DNA of 64,000 nt from Devosia sp. 1566 (GTDB lineage Bacteria; Pseudomonadota; Alphaproteobacteria; Rhizobiales; Devosiaceae), in NCBI RefSeq assembly GCF_004005995.1, contig NZ_CP034767.1:2046001-2110000 (forward strand), read 5' to 3'. The notes beneath the pieces are model-generated. The model searched no databases, was not told the origin of the DNA, and saw nothing but the letters and a program-made list of their open reading frames with translations. Every line of letters starts with the position of its first letter. Position 1 is the first letter of the stretch. Position numbers and translations under genes: made by a program. Below, in pieces: positions 16,842 to 25,290 of this stretch.

Positions 16842-17875
16842 TCGGCGTCGGCGTTATTGGCTATGGCTATTGGGGTCCCAACCTCGTTCGCAACTTCTCG
16901 GATATCCCCAGTGTCGATCTGCGCTGGGTATGCGACCTGCAGACCGAGAGGCTGGCCCGCCTGCGCCTGCGCTATCCGGCGGTCAGCATCACGGAAGATC
17001 TCAACGATGTGCTCTCCGATCCCAAGGTGGATGCCGTAGCTATCGCCACCCCCGTTTCCACCCATTTCGATCTGGCCATGCGTGCCCTGCGCGCCGGCAA
17101 GAGCGTCTTTGTCGAAAAGCCGATCACCGCCACCGCCGAACAGGCGGAGCGCCTCATCGAGGAAGCCGACCGGCGCGGCCTCGTCGTCGCGGTCGATCAC
17201 ACCTTCATCCACACCGGCGCCGTCAAGAAGCTTCGCGAGGTCATCCAGAAGGACCTGGGCCAAGTCTACTACTACGACTCCGTCCGCGTGAATCTTGGGC
17301 TCTTCCAGCACGATGTCAGCGTGGTCTGGGACCTCGCGGTCCACGATCTCTCGATCATGGATTACGTGCTGGGCGTACAGCCCCGTGCCGTTTCAGCCAC
17401 TGGCATCGCCCATATCGCCGGCTCACCCGAAAACATGGCCTATCTCAACCTGCATTTCGACACGACGCTGATGGCCCATATCCACGTTAACTGGTTGGCC
17501 CCGGTCAAGGTGCGCCGAACCCTGGTGGGCGGCAGCAACAAGATGGTGGTCTACGACGATCTCGAGCCCAGCGAGAAGATCAAGGTCTATGACAGCGGCA
17601 TCACGCTCGACCCCATGGCCCCTCGCGCCGGCGAGCAAAAGCAGCAGATGCGCATTGGCTACCGCGCGGGCGACATGTTCGCCCCCAAGCTCGACATCAC
17701 CGAGGCGCTTGGCTCCGAACTCGCCGAATTCATCGCCTGCGTACAGCGCGGCACCAGCCCTACTGCGGATGGTGTCGCGGGCCTGCGCGTCGTCCGCATT
17801 CTTGAAGCTGCAACCCGCTCCATGGCGCAAGGCGGGACTGTGATCGAACTTGCCCCCCAACGAGTGCTGGCATGA
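16838..17875 (+). CDS. Gfo/Idh/MocA-family sugar dehydrogenase (WbpB/WlbA-like)
   Basis: A 345-residue NAD(P)-dependent oxidoreductase. The N-terminal Rossmann domain begins VGVIGYGYWGPNLVRNF; the family's EKP motif is present in KSVFVEKPITAT, and WDLAVHDLSIMDYVLG carries the D-x3-H catalytic pair. WlbA/WbpB enzymes oxidise C3 of UDP-GlcNAcA-type nucleotides to a 3-keto sugar for the next aminotransferase, which fits the gene order here. Both ends overlap neighbours in ATGA. The true substrate (a GlcNAcA, ManNAcA or neutral sugar nucleotide) cannot be told from sequence. Confidence 0.88.
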   Translation: MIGVGVIGYGYWGPNLVRNFSDIPSVDLRWVCDLQTERLARLRLRYPAVSITEDLNDVLSDPKVDAVAIATPVSTHFDLAMRALRAGKSVFVEKPITATAEQAERLIEEADRRGLVVAVDHTFIHTGAVKKLREVIQKDLGQVYYYDSVRVNLGLFQHDVSVVWDLAVHDLSIMDYVLGVQPRAVSATGIAHIAGSPENMAYLNLHFDTTLMAHIHVNWLAPVKVRRTLVGGSNKMVVYDDLEPSEKIKVYDSGITLDPMAPRAGEQKQQMRIGYRAGDMFAPKLDITEALGSELAEFIACVQRGTSPTADGVAGLRVVRILEAATRSMAQGGTVIELAPQRVLA

Positions 17876-18975
17876 TCCCTTTTCTCAACCTGCGCGCGCA
17901 ATACGCCGCCATTCAGCCCCAGATCGAAGCCGCCGCTCTTGGCGTCCTGCGCTCCACCCATTATGTGCTGGGCGCCGAGGTGGAGGCGTTCGAGGAAGAG
18001 TTCGCCGCCTATTGCGGCACCCGCCACGCCATCGCGGTCAATACCGGCACCAGCGCTCTGCAGTTGGCGCTGCTCGCCGCCGGCATCAAGGCCGGCGACG
18101 AAGTGATCACCACCCCGTTCACCTTCGTGGCCACCGCCGCCGCCATCCGCTATATCGGCGCCCGCCCGGTCTTTGTGGATATCGATCCACGCACCTTCTG
18201 CATCGATCCCAATCTCATCGAGCGGGCGATTACGCCCCGCACCCGCGCGATCATGCCGGTCCATCTCTACGGCCAGATGGCCGATATGGACGCCATCGGC
18301 ATGGTCGCCGCCAAGCATGGCCTCGCGGTCATCGAGGACGCTTGTCAGGCCCACGGCGCCACCACCGAGGGACAACGCGCCGGCAGCTTTGGCCTTTCCG
18401 GCTGCTTCAGCTTTTATCCTGGCAAGAACCTTGGCGCCTGCGGCGAAGGCGGCATCGTTGTCACCAGCAATGACCAGCAGGCCCGTCTCATCCGGATGCT
18501 GCGCGACTGGGGCCAGGACCGGCGCTATCACCACGTGCTCGAAGGCTACAACTTCCGCATGGATTCCATTCAGGGCGCGGTGCTGCGCGTAAAACTGCGC
18601 GAGCTCGAGAACTGGACCGAAGCGCGCCGGGCCTGCGCCGGCGAATACAAGCAGCTGCTGGCCGGCGGGCCGGTAGAGCTCCCCTACGAAGCGCCGGGCC
18701 GCCGCCATGTCTGGCACATCTTCGCCATCCGCACGCGCGACCGCGATGGCCTGCGCGAGATGCTGGCCCGCGATGGCGTGGAAACCGGGCTGCATTACCC
18801 CGTCCCGGTGCATCTGCAGCCCAGCTATGTCGATCTGGGCCACGCGCCCGGCGACTTCCCCCAGGCCGAGGCGGCCGCCGCCACCGTCCTGTCCTTGCCC
18901 ATCTACCCCGAACTCAGCACCCAGGAAGTCGAGATCATCTCCGATCTGGTGCGTCAGGATGCCTATGTCCATTGA
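17872..18975 (+). CDS. DegT/DnrJ/EryC1/StrS-family sugar aminotransferase (WbpE-like)
   Basis: A 367-residue PLP-dependent aminotransferase using a keto sugar nucleotide, probably with glutamate as donor. It begins IPFLNLRAQYAAIQPQIE, typical of the WbpE/FdtB/QdtB branch. It then shows NTGTSALQLALLAAG, the P-F-T-F-V-A-T-A segment, VIEDACQAHGA (the aspartate holding the PLP ring) and the internal-aldimine lysine in SFYPGKNLGACGEGG. It follows a Gfo/Idh oxidase in a 4-bp overlap, so it most likely aminates the 3-keto product. The 3' end overlaps the next acyltransferase. Confidence 0.9.
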   Translation: MIPFLNLRAQYAAIQPQIEAAALGVLRSTHYVLGAEVEAFEEEFAAYCGTRHAIAVNTGTSALQLALLAAGIKAGDEVITTPFTFVATAAAIRYIGARPVFVDIDPRTFCIDPNLIERAITPRTRAIMPVHLYGQMADMDAIGMVAAKHGLAVIEDACQAHGATTEGQRAGSFGLSGCFSFYPGKNLGACGEGGIVVTSNDQQARLIRMLRDWGQDRRYHHVLEGYNFRMDSIQGAVLRVKLRELENWTEARRACAGEYKQLLAGGPVELPYEAPGRRHVWHIFAIRTRDRDGLREMLARDGVETGLHYPVPVHLQPSYVDLGHAPGDFPQAEAAAATVLSLPIYPELSTQEVEIISDLVRQDAYVH

Positions 18976-19681
18976 AATGGTGGATACCCCGCGCATCGCC
19001 CGCTCGGTGCATGGCCGCCGCGAGATTGAGCCCGGTCCCACCTTTGAAGACGGCATGGTCGGCTGGCTGCGCCAGCACTACCCGGCCTCAGCCGTACGCG
19101 ACCTTTATGGCCGCTTCGCCGTTGGCGATGGCGACCTCGACGCCTTGATGCGCCAATTTGTCTGGCGCAGCGCTGCCAGGCGCTGCGGGCCGGGGCTGCA
19201 GGTCGGCAGTCAGGCCGGCTTCAAGCATATCGAGACCTTCGAGATTGGCGCCAATGTCTTCATCGGCGCTGGCGCCTACATCCAGGGCCGGTTCGATGGC
19301 ACCTGCATCATTGGCGACAAGGTCTGGATCGGCCCCCAGGCCTATTTCGACGCTCGCAATCTCGTCATCGGCGATTATGTCGGCTGGGGCCCCGGCGCCA
19401 AGCTGCTGGGTTCCCAACATACCGGCCTGCCCGTTTCCGAGCCCATCATCGCCACCGATCTCGACATCCGCCCCGTGCGCGTCGGCGCCGGCGCCGATAT
19501 CGGCACCAATGCCACCATATTGCCCGGTGTCACCATCGGCGAAGGCGCCATCATCGGCGCCGGTGCCGTGGTCACCCACGATATTCCCGCCTATGCGGTC
19601 GCCGCCGGTGTCCCCGCGCGCGTGCTGCGCTGGCGCAAGGACGACGACATCGTCCAAAACCCCAATCAAGGAGCGTCCTGA
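18965..19681 (+). CDS. Second hexapeptide-repeat acyltransferase
   Basis: A 238-residue left-handed beta-helix acyltransferase with an N-terminal helical extension of about 70 residues. Repeats run from LQVGSQAGFKHIE through IGANVFIGAGAYIQG, GDKVWIGPQAYFD and IGTNATILPGVTIGEGAIIGAGAVVTHDIP to VAAGVPARVLRW. A histidine in GSQHTGLP is a candidate catalytic base. The ATG at 18965 has AGGA six bases upstream and overlaps the preceding stop by 11 bp; another in-frame ATG at 18959 is possible. With two aminotransferases in the operon, it may acylate the second amino sugar. Confidence 0.82.
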   Translation: MSIEMVDTPRIARSVHGRREIEPGPTFEDGMVGWLRQHYPASAVRDLYGRFAVGDGDLDALMRQFVWRSAARRCGPGLQVGSQAGFKHIETFEIGANVFIGAGAYIQGRFDGTCIIGDKVWIGPQAYFDARNLVIGDYVGWGPGAKLLGSQHTGLPVSEPIIATDLDIRPVRVGAGADIGTNATILPGVTIGEGAIIGAGAVVTHDIPAYAVAAGVPARVLRWRKDDDIVQNPNQGAS

Positions 19682-20655
19682 TGCAAGGCAAACGGGTTCT
19701 GATCACGGGCGGAGCCGGCCTTATCGGCTCCCATATTGCCGATCTGGTCGCCGACCAATCTCCCGCCGAGATCGTCATCCTCGACAATTTCGTGCGCGGC
19801 CGTATGGAAAACCTTGCTGCAGCGCAAGCCAAGGCGCCCATCCGGATCATCGAGGGCGACATCCGCGACATCGCCCTGGTCCATGCCAGCATGGCGGGGA
19901 TCGACACGCTCTTTCACCAGTCCGCCATCCGCATCACCCAATGCGCCGAAGACCCGCGGCTCGCCCATGATGTGCTGGCGACCGGTACCTTCAACGTCCT
20001 CGAAGCCGCCGTCGCCGCCAAGGTGAGCAAGGTCGTCGCCGCCTCCTCCGCCTCGGTGCTCGGCGCAGCCGATCAGTTCCCCACCACCGAGCTGCACCAC
20101 CCCTACAACAACCGCACCATCTATGGCGCCGCCAAAACCTACAACGAAGCGCTGCTGCGCAGCTTCAACGAGATGTATGGCCTGCCCTATGTCGCGCTGC
20201 GCTATTTCAACGTCTACGGCCCGCGCATGGATGTCTATGGCGCCTATACCGAGGTGCTGATCCGCTGGATGGAGCGCATCGCCAATGGCCTGCCGCCCAT
20301 CATCATGGGCGATGGCACCCAGACCATGGATTTCGTACATGTGCGCGATATCGCCCGCGCCAATGTTCTGGCCGCCGCAGCGCCCGCCAGCGATACCGTC
20401 TACAACGTAGCGAGCGGCACTGAAACGAGCCTCGCCGAGCTGGCCCGCACCCTCCTCGATGTCATGGGCTCGTCCTTGGCGCCAATCCATGAACCCGCCC
20501 GCAAGGTCAATCCCGTGGCCCGCCGCCTCGCTTCAACCGAGAAAGCGGCCCGCGAGCTGGGCTTCACCGCCGAAATCTCGATGAAGGAAGGCCTGCGCGA
20601 TCTCGTCGCCTGGTGGCAGGCGAGCCGCGGCCTTGTCAGGAGCGATGTAGCATGA
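19681..20655 (+). CDS. NAD-dependent epimerase/dehydratase (extended SDR)
   Basis: A 324-residue extended short-chain dehydrogenase acting on a nucleotide sugar. It has the glycine motif VLITGGAGLIGSHIAD, D-N-F in ILDNFVRG, GDIRD, SSASVLGAAD, the catalytic tyrosine-lysine pair in IYGAAKTYNEA, and RYFNVYGPRMD. It is closest in layout to UDP-hexose 4-epimerases of the WbpP/TviC kind, but the usual S-T-Y catalytic serine/threonine context is shifted. It starts inside the preceding stop (TGATG at 19679-19683) and ends in an ATGA overlap. It probably sets the stereochemistry of the sugar made by its neighbours. Confidence 0.85.
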   Translation: MQGKRVLITGGAGLIGSHIADLVADQSPAEIVILDNFVRGRMENLAAAQAKAPIRIIEGDIRDIALVHASMAGIDTLFHQSAIRITQCAEDPRLAHDVLATGTFNVLEAAVAAKVSKVVAASSASVLGAADQFPTTELHHPYNNRTIYGAAKTYNEALLRSFNEMYGLPYVALRYFNVYGPRMDVYGAYTEVLIRWMERIANGLPPIIMGDGTQTMDFVHVRDIARANVLAAAAPASDTVYNVASGTETSLAELARTLLDVMGSSLAPIHEPARKVNPVARRLASTEKAARELGFTAEISMKEGLRDLVAWWQASRGLVRSDVA

Positions 20656-21836
20656 CCGCCATTCGCCCCCAGCTTCCCGTCGCCAAGCCCGTGCTCGATG
20701 AACGCGAGGTCGAAGCCGCCCGCCGCGTGATCCTGTCCGGCTGGGTGACCCAGGGCCCCGAAGTCGCCCAGTTCGAACAGGAGTTCGCCGCCTATGTTGG
20801 CGCCCCCCATGCCTGTGCCCTCTCCAACTGCACCACGGCGCTGCACCTGGCGCTCATGGCCGTTGGCGTCGCCGCCGGCGACGAGGTGATCACCGTCAGC
20901 CATTCATTCATCGCCACCGCCAACGCCGTCCGCTATTGCGGCGCGACCCCGGTCTTTGTCGACATCGCGCCCGGCACCTTCAACATCGATCCCGATCGCA
21001 TCGCCGCCGCCATCACGCCGCGCACCCGCGCCATCCTCGTCGTGCACCAGCTCGGCATGCCTTGCGATCTCGCTGCGATCCTCGCCATTGCCCGTGAGCA
21101 TAATCTCAAGGTGGTCGAAGACGCCGCCTGCGCCACCGGTAGCGAAATCCTCTGGAACGGATCTTGGGAGCGGATCGGCCGCCCGCATGGCGACGTCGCC
21201 TGCTTTTCCTTCCATCCCCGCAAGGTGGTGACCACCGGCGACGGCGGCATGCTGACATCAGCCAACCCCGACTATGACCGGGCCTTCCGCCATTTGCGCC
21301 AACATGCCATGTCGGTGCCCGACACCGTCCGCCACGGCGCCCGCCAGGTGATCTTCGAGAGCTATACCGAGGTCGGATACAACTACCGCATGACGGACCT
21401 GCAGGCCGCAATTGGCCGCGTCCAGCTCGAGCGTCTCCCAGGCATCATCGCTGATCGCCGGCGTCTTGCGGCTCTCTACACAAGCTTGCTCTCGCCCATC
21501 CCCGGTCTGCAACCACCGGTTGAACCAGCCTGGACGCGCAGTAACTGGCAGAGCTATTGCGTCACCCTGCCCACCCATGCCGATCAGTTGGCTGTTATGC
21601 AGGCCCTGCTCGATCGCGGCATCTCTGCCCGGCGCGCCGTGATGAACTCCCATCTCGAGCCCGCCTATGCCGGCAAGAACCTCCATCGGCAGGCCGGCTC
21701 GCTCGAGCACTCCGAGCAGGCCCAGCGCACCGGGATCATGCTGCCGCTCTTTGCGCAGATGAGTGAAGACGATGTTCGCTTCGTTGTTGCGGAACTCGCC
21801 CAGGTTCTCGAGCAGGTTCCCGAACTCGCGTCCTAA
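20652..21836 (+). CDS. Second DegT/DnrJ/EryC1/StrS-family aminotransferase
   Basis: A 394-residue PLP aminotransferase of the same superfamily as the gene at 17872 but of a different branch: it begins LPVAKPVLDEREVEAARRV and contains GWVTQGPEVAQFE, as in PseC/LegC/PglE-type enzymes that act at C4. The SNCTTALHLAL segment, VVEDAACATGSE and lysine motif SFHPRKVVTTGDGG are intact. It is the last gene of the operon and is coupled to the epimerase by ATGA. Two aminotransferases suggest either a diamino sugar or two amino sugars. The stop overlaps the stop of the convergent flippase gene. Confidence 0.9.
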   Translation: MTAIRPQLPVAKPVLDEREVEAARRVILSGWVTQGPEVAQFEQEFAAYVGAPHACALSNCTTALHLALMAVGVAAGDEVITVSHSFIATANAVRYCGATPVFVDIAPGTFNIDPDRIAAAITPRTRAILVVHQLGMPCDLAAILAIAREHNLKVVEDAACATGSEILWNGSWERIGRPHGDVACFSFHPRKVVTTGDGGMLTSANPDYDRAFRHLRQHAMSVPDTVRHGARQVIFESYTEVGYNYRMTDLQAAIGRVQLERLPGIIADRRRLAALYTSLLSPIPGLQPPVEPAWTRSNWQSYCVTLPTHADQLAVMQALLDRGISARRAVMNSHLEPAYAGKNLHRQAGSLEHSEQAQRTGIMLPLFAQMSEDDVRFVVAELAQVLEQVPELAS

Positions 21837-23386
21837 ACTCCATCAACAGCCGACGCGACCCGCGTCGGCTTCATCCCCAGAGCCAGCCGCACCACTTGGG
21901 GCAGCCAGTCGGGAACCCAGCGTTGCGGCACCAGCGCGATTAACTGGCTGAGCGCATACCAACTGGCCCCAGCCGTTGCGACCACCGCCACGGCAAAGCC
22001 GGCCCAGAACGGCAGCAGCTCTACGGCCGCCAGCACCAGCCCTGTGAGCCCGACAAAAACCGCCCCCAGCACCAGGTTCTCGCGCGACCAGCGAAAGCCG
22101 TAGAGTCCCTGCACCAACCCATAGATCAGCAGGCCGTGCCAGAGATAAAGCCCAACAAAGGCGATGCCGGCACCCGCCAAGCCAACCAGATCCAGCAACA
22201 GCCAGGTCAACCCGACCTGCACCGTTGCCGCCGCGAGCTCCGTCCAGAAGAAGATCTGCTGCTTGCCCTTGGCGAGGATAATGAACCCCATCGGCCAGGC
22301 TACCACGCGCAACAGCATCCCGAGACAAAACCAGCGTAGCAACGGCACCGCGCCTGCAAACTCTGCTGAGTAAAACACCGCCATCACCAGCGGAGCCAGC
22401 GCCAGCGTTGCTAGCAGTCCAGGTCCCGCGAGGAGGAGACTAACCCGCGCCTGCTCGTTGACCATGCGTGTGCTGGCGACCTGGTCATCGGCAACCGCCG
22501 ACAGGCGCGGGTAAAAGTCGGTGCCCATCGCCTGAAGGATGAAGCCCACATAAATGCCCCCCAGCGCCCAGGCCGCCTGGTAGTTGCCGGCGGCATCCAC
22601 GCCCAGTTCCTGCACCACAAGGATCCGGATAAGAAAGGCCGATCCGGCCATCAGCAACCCGCTAGCCATGAAGGCAAAGCCCAGCATCAACAGCCCCCGG
22701 GCCTCGGCACTAAACTCAGGCAGCGAAAGGCTGACCTTAGGCAGAGTGATTTTGCGGCAATACCACAGCGCCGCAATCCAGGTGGTCGCCGCCACCGCAA
22801 TCAGCGACGGCACAATGCCGGCCTCCCCGAGCCAATATACCAGCGGAACCGCCACGACCGTGTTGAGCACCGCACCCACCACCGTCATCCTCGCTAGATC
22901 CCCGATGCGGCGACTGCCTTGGATGATCGCCATCGGTGCGCCCGCGAGGATCCGCAGCAGCACCGCTACACTCACCAGCATCACCGCGCCCGCATGCGCC
23001 GCCGTTCCAAAGGACAAGGTGGCGATCGGAACCGCAAAACCGATCAGCAAAACCATCCCGAGTACACCCAGCAGCAACGAAGCGCGGGCCAGCACTTTGG
23101 CCACGCGTGCAACCTTGAGTGCGTCCCCGGTCCCGCTGGCGAGTGCCACCTGCCGCACCCCGCTGGCCTGGATGCCCAACCCGGCAATGCTCGAGCCGAG
23201 GTCAATGATCACGTTGAACAGCCCGAACAGCCCCACGCCTGCAGGGCCCAGAAGCACAGCAAGCACTTTGAGACGCACTACGGACATGAGGATATTGATG
23301 ACCGATGACCCTCCAATGAGGGAGGTTGATTTCAGAATCGCTCCATATCGGGTTTGCGCCCGATCATCCTCACTTGTATCGCTCAC
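21833..23386 (-). CDS. Wzx-like polysaccharide flippase (MATE/PST family)
   Basis: About 517 residues with some twelve to fourteen membrane segments. It begins with the conserved cytoplasmic start ILKSTSLIGGSSVINILM and VRLKVLAVLLGPAGVGLFGLF, the usual opening of the O-antigen flippase RfbX/PST group. It should move the undecaprenyl-linked repeat unit to the periplasmic face. The GTG at 23386 has CAGGAA about seven bases upstream; the frame stays open to 23476 with a non-hydrophobic extension that I do not believe. It is transcribed alone toward the sugar operon and overlaps its last gene by 4 bp. Confidence 0.88.
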   Translation of the reverse strand: MSDTSEDDRAQTRYGAILKSTSLIGGSSVINILMSVVRLKVLAVLLGPAGVGLFGLFNVIIDLGSSIAGLGIQASGVRQVALASGTGDALKVARVAKVLARASLLLGVLGMVLLIGFAVPIATLSFGTAAHAGAVMLVSVAVLLRILAGAPMAIIQGSRRIGDLARMTVVGAVLNTVVAVPLVYWLGEAGIVPSLIAVAATTWIAALWYCRKITLPKVSLSLPEFSAEARGLLMLGFAFMASGLLMAGSAFLIRILVVQELGVDAAGNYQAAWALGGIYVGFILQAMGTDFYPRLSAVADDQVASTRMVNEQARVSLLLAGPGLLATLALAPLVMAVFYSAEFAGAVPLLRWFCLGMLLRVVAWPMGFIILAKGKQQIFFWTELAAATVQVGLTWLLLDLVGLAGAGIAFVGLYLWHGLLIYGLVQGLYGFRWSRENLVLGAVFVGLTGLVLAAVELLPFWAGFAVAVVATAGASWYALSQLIALVPQRWVPDWLPQVVRLALGMKPTRVASAVDGV

Positions 23387-23476
23387 CACGGTTCCTGAAA
23401 TATGCTGCCTTGTCCCATCAGGATTGCCGCCGCCAAGGCCAATGGGCAATCGCCCGAACTTGTGGTGTCGCGGCAA

Positions 23477-23484
23477 TCGCTAGC
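23477..23484 (+). promoter_or_regulatory. CTAG-centred motif upstream of the flippase gene
   Basis: TCGCTAGC, identical to the core of the motifs at 16225, 16263 and (inverted) 7511. It lies about 90 bp before the flippase start. Confidence 0.3.
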
Positions 23485-24203
23485 CCAGAGGATCGGCCGT
23501 GCGCCGGTCTGCTAAAACATGTGGACTAGTGGGCCTGCTTCCATACCACCCGCGAGCGAACACTGCGTCGCATCAACTGTCAGTAGCCGCGCAGCCGGCC
23601 GCCACATGCCGTCCCAAACTGAGACACTCCCCGCCACATGCGAAGCAGCGGTCCGTCAGTCATCCTGACCTTTCTAGAGAGTTCAATCCATAATTTACTT
23701 GCTCATTGATCGCCCAAATCCAGCGGAAGCAAGCAATTTACAAGAAAAGCAGAGATATGATGATTCTTGTCGCCAATATTTTTCCTGTGGCAATTCAGCC
23801 GCATCTTGCGCGCAATCTCGCCGACCGCGACGGGGAGACGGGCCGAAAAGCGCCCGCCCAGTAGGAGGTTGTAACAAGCCTTTAACCCTATGGCTCCTCG
23901 CCTACCAAGATAACGGCCCACTGGGGAGTTGCCGGAACTCGGCTGCCCGAGCAAACTACTCCGCTTCACGGAACCAGCCTAATTATCTGAAAATGCAAGG
24001 GATTGTTCAAGAACGCCAGTTCGGCCCCGCCCCGTGCACAAGAAAATCTCACCCAGTTTGACTCGCTTCGAAGAACTCCCGCCGGAACCCAATGCAACTC
24101 CCCGGAGCGTTTTTCGGCTACTATTTGGGCCTACTGGCCTTACCGCACCCAAAATAATCAACTGCCGAGATACTTGCGCTCGTCTGGCTGAAGATCCGAG
24201 CTT

Positions 24204-24261
24204 TGTCACGGCTGTGTCACGACGGGTATGTTCCTTGGGAGCGTCCTAAGTTAAATAGGAC
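24204..24261. promoter_or_regulatory. Direct repeats and palindrome before the LuxR-type gene
   Basis: TGTCACG occurs at 24204-24210 and 24215-24221, exactly 11 bp (one helical turn) apart. Downstream, GTCCTA at 24243-24248 and TAGGAC at 24256-24261 form a perfect 6-bp palindrome with an AT-only-but-one loop, ending 25 bp before the ATG. The arrangement suggests regulator binding, perhaps autoregulation; no known operator is recognised. Confidence 0.35.
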
Positions 24262-24286
24262 TAAAAAATCATCAGTTGGGGCAATC

Positions 24287-25081
24287 ATGTTGGAAGTCAT
24301 CAACCACAAGGAAGAAGGCATCTATGCCTTCTGGCACACGACCCCGTCGCGCGATGCAGAGGGCCGGGACGGAATTCTCATCCTGGCGAACACTGGCGTG
24401 ACATTCCAGAGTCTGCTCAAGGCCGCTCAGCAGTGCTTCTTGCGCGTCGGGGTAACCCTATCGAGTCAGCTGCCTGAGGACGCCACGGTTCCATACAAGC
24501 CGCGGCTGATCCTGCTGGACGCTCTCGCCTTTCGCAATATACCGGGCATGATCTCGCAATGCCGCGAGCGCTACCCGGACTCGCCCATAGCGCTTTTGGT
24601 CGAGAATGGCTGGAGCGAGGATCCGGCGCTGCGTGCTGTTGTGGCCGAACGCGCGATCCAGGGCCTCGTGCCCTTCAACCTCCAGATCAATGTCTGGCTA
24701 GCTGCAATCTGGCTCCTGCTTAATGGTGGCGAGTATTTTCCGAGCGTCGCCTCCCCTCGCTCAGCCGCGCGCGGCTTTCTGACCCGCCGCAGTCCCTCGA
24801 GTGGCCCGGAAGGAGCCACGGGCAGCGACACCGTTGGGGTACTGTCCAACCGGGAAGCCGAAGTGCTTGAGCTGATGTCCGACGGCTATCAGAACAAGAT
24901 CATCGCGGCCAAGATGGAGCTGTCCGAGCACACGGTGAAAGTGCACGTGCACAACATCATCCGTAAGCTAAAGGTGCATAACCGCACCCAGGCAGCGGCT
25001 GTGTTTCGCTCGTTTGATCGACGACCGGGCTATGACACCCCACCAGCCGGCACCATGCCCGCTATCGTACGGACGCTATGA
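24287..25081 (+). CDS. LuxR-type transcriptional regulator with a degenerate receiver domain
   Basis: A 264-residue regulator. The C-terminal part (about 195-255) is a clear LuxR/NarL helix-turn-helix: LSNREAEVLELMSDGYQNKI, then AAKMELSEHTVKVHVHNIIRKL. The N-terminal 150 residues read like a CheY fold: strand ILILANTGV, ILLDALAF at the phospho-acceptor strand, IALLVEN, and GLVPFNLQINVWLAAIW at the last helix. The paired acidic residues after strand 1, the switch Thr/Ser and the invariant Lys are missing. Phosphorylation is therefore doubtful, although one Asp sits at the acceptor strand. It lies between the polysaccharide cluster and a BTAD regulator, so control of the cluster is a reasonable inference. 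Confidence 0.82.
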   Translation: MLEVINHKEEGIYAFWHTTPSRDAEGRDGILILANTGVTFQSLLKAAQQCFLRVGVTLSSQLPEDATVPYKPRLILLDALAFRNIPGMISQCRERYPDSPIALLVENGWSEDPALRAVVAERAIQGLVPFNLQINVWLAAIWLLLNGGEYFPSVASPRSAARGFLTRRSPSSGPEGATGSDTVGVLSNREAEVLELMSDGYQNKIIAAKMELSEHTVKVHVHNIIRKLKVHNRTQAAAVFRSFDRRPGYDTPPAGTMPAIVRTL

Positions 25082-25290
25082 AGGGGCGTTAAAAACCCCT
25101 AGCGTGAGTAAATTGAAGTCCAGGCGGCCACGGACAGCAACACCAGTCAATCCGCGCAAACCACTACAATAATAGACTGACTGTTGCCGCGACCCATCCG
25201 CTACGATCACCGTCGTAAGGAGGGCCGACGAGTTAGGCGTGTCATACTTGCTAAACTACAGATCGTAAGCCGGAACCCGGGGGGGATATC
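25082..25290. promoter_or_regulatory. Leader region of the BTAD regulator with an interrupted inverted repeat
   Basis: GCAAC (25137-25141) and AGTCA (25145-25149) pair with TGACT (25178-25182) and GTTGC (25183-25187), giving a ten-pair stem with a three-base bulge. CCCTAGCG at 25097-25104 is the inverse of CGCTAGGG found at 242 and 11007. Function is inferred from position only. Confidence 0.3.

Larger units (their letters stand above)
23387..24286. other. AT-richer intergenic region of 900 bp before the LuxR-type regulator
   Basis: I find no convincing protein gene; the short open frames here (for example 23699-24061 and 23703-23969 on opposite strands) have no ribosome site or recognisable sequence. 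Base composition is clearly poorer in G+C than the flanks, suggesting a large regulatory or horizontally acquired stretch. Notable sites are TCGCTAGC at 23477-23484, two TGTCACG repeats at 24204-24221 and a palindrome at 24243-24261. An unrecognised small RNA is possible but not demonstrable. Confidence 0.45.

Noticed and set aside
24003..24286. Short open frames before the LuxR-type gene, including an extended start at 24203
   Set aside because: No ribosome sites; the region carries repeats that look regulatory, and LuxR-domain similarity starts only after 24287.
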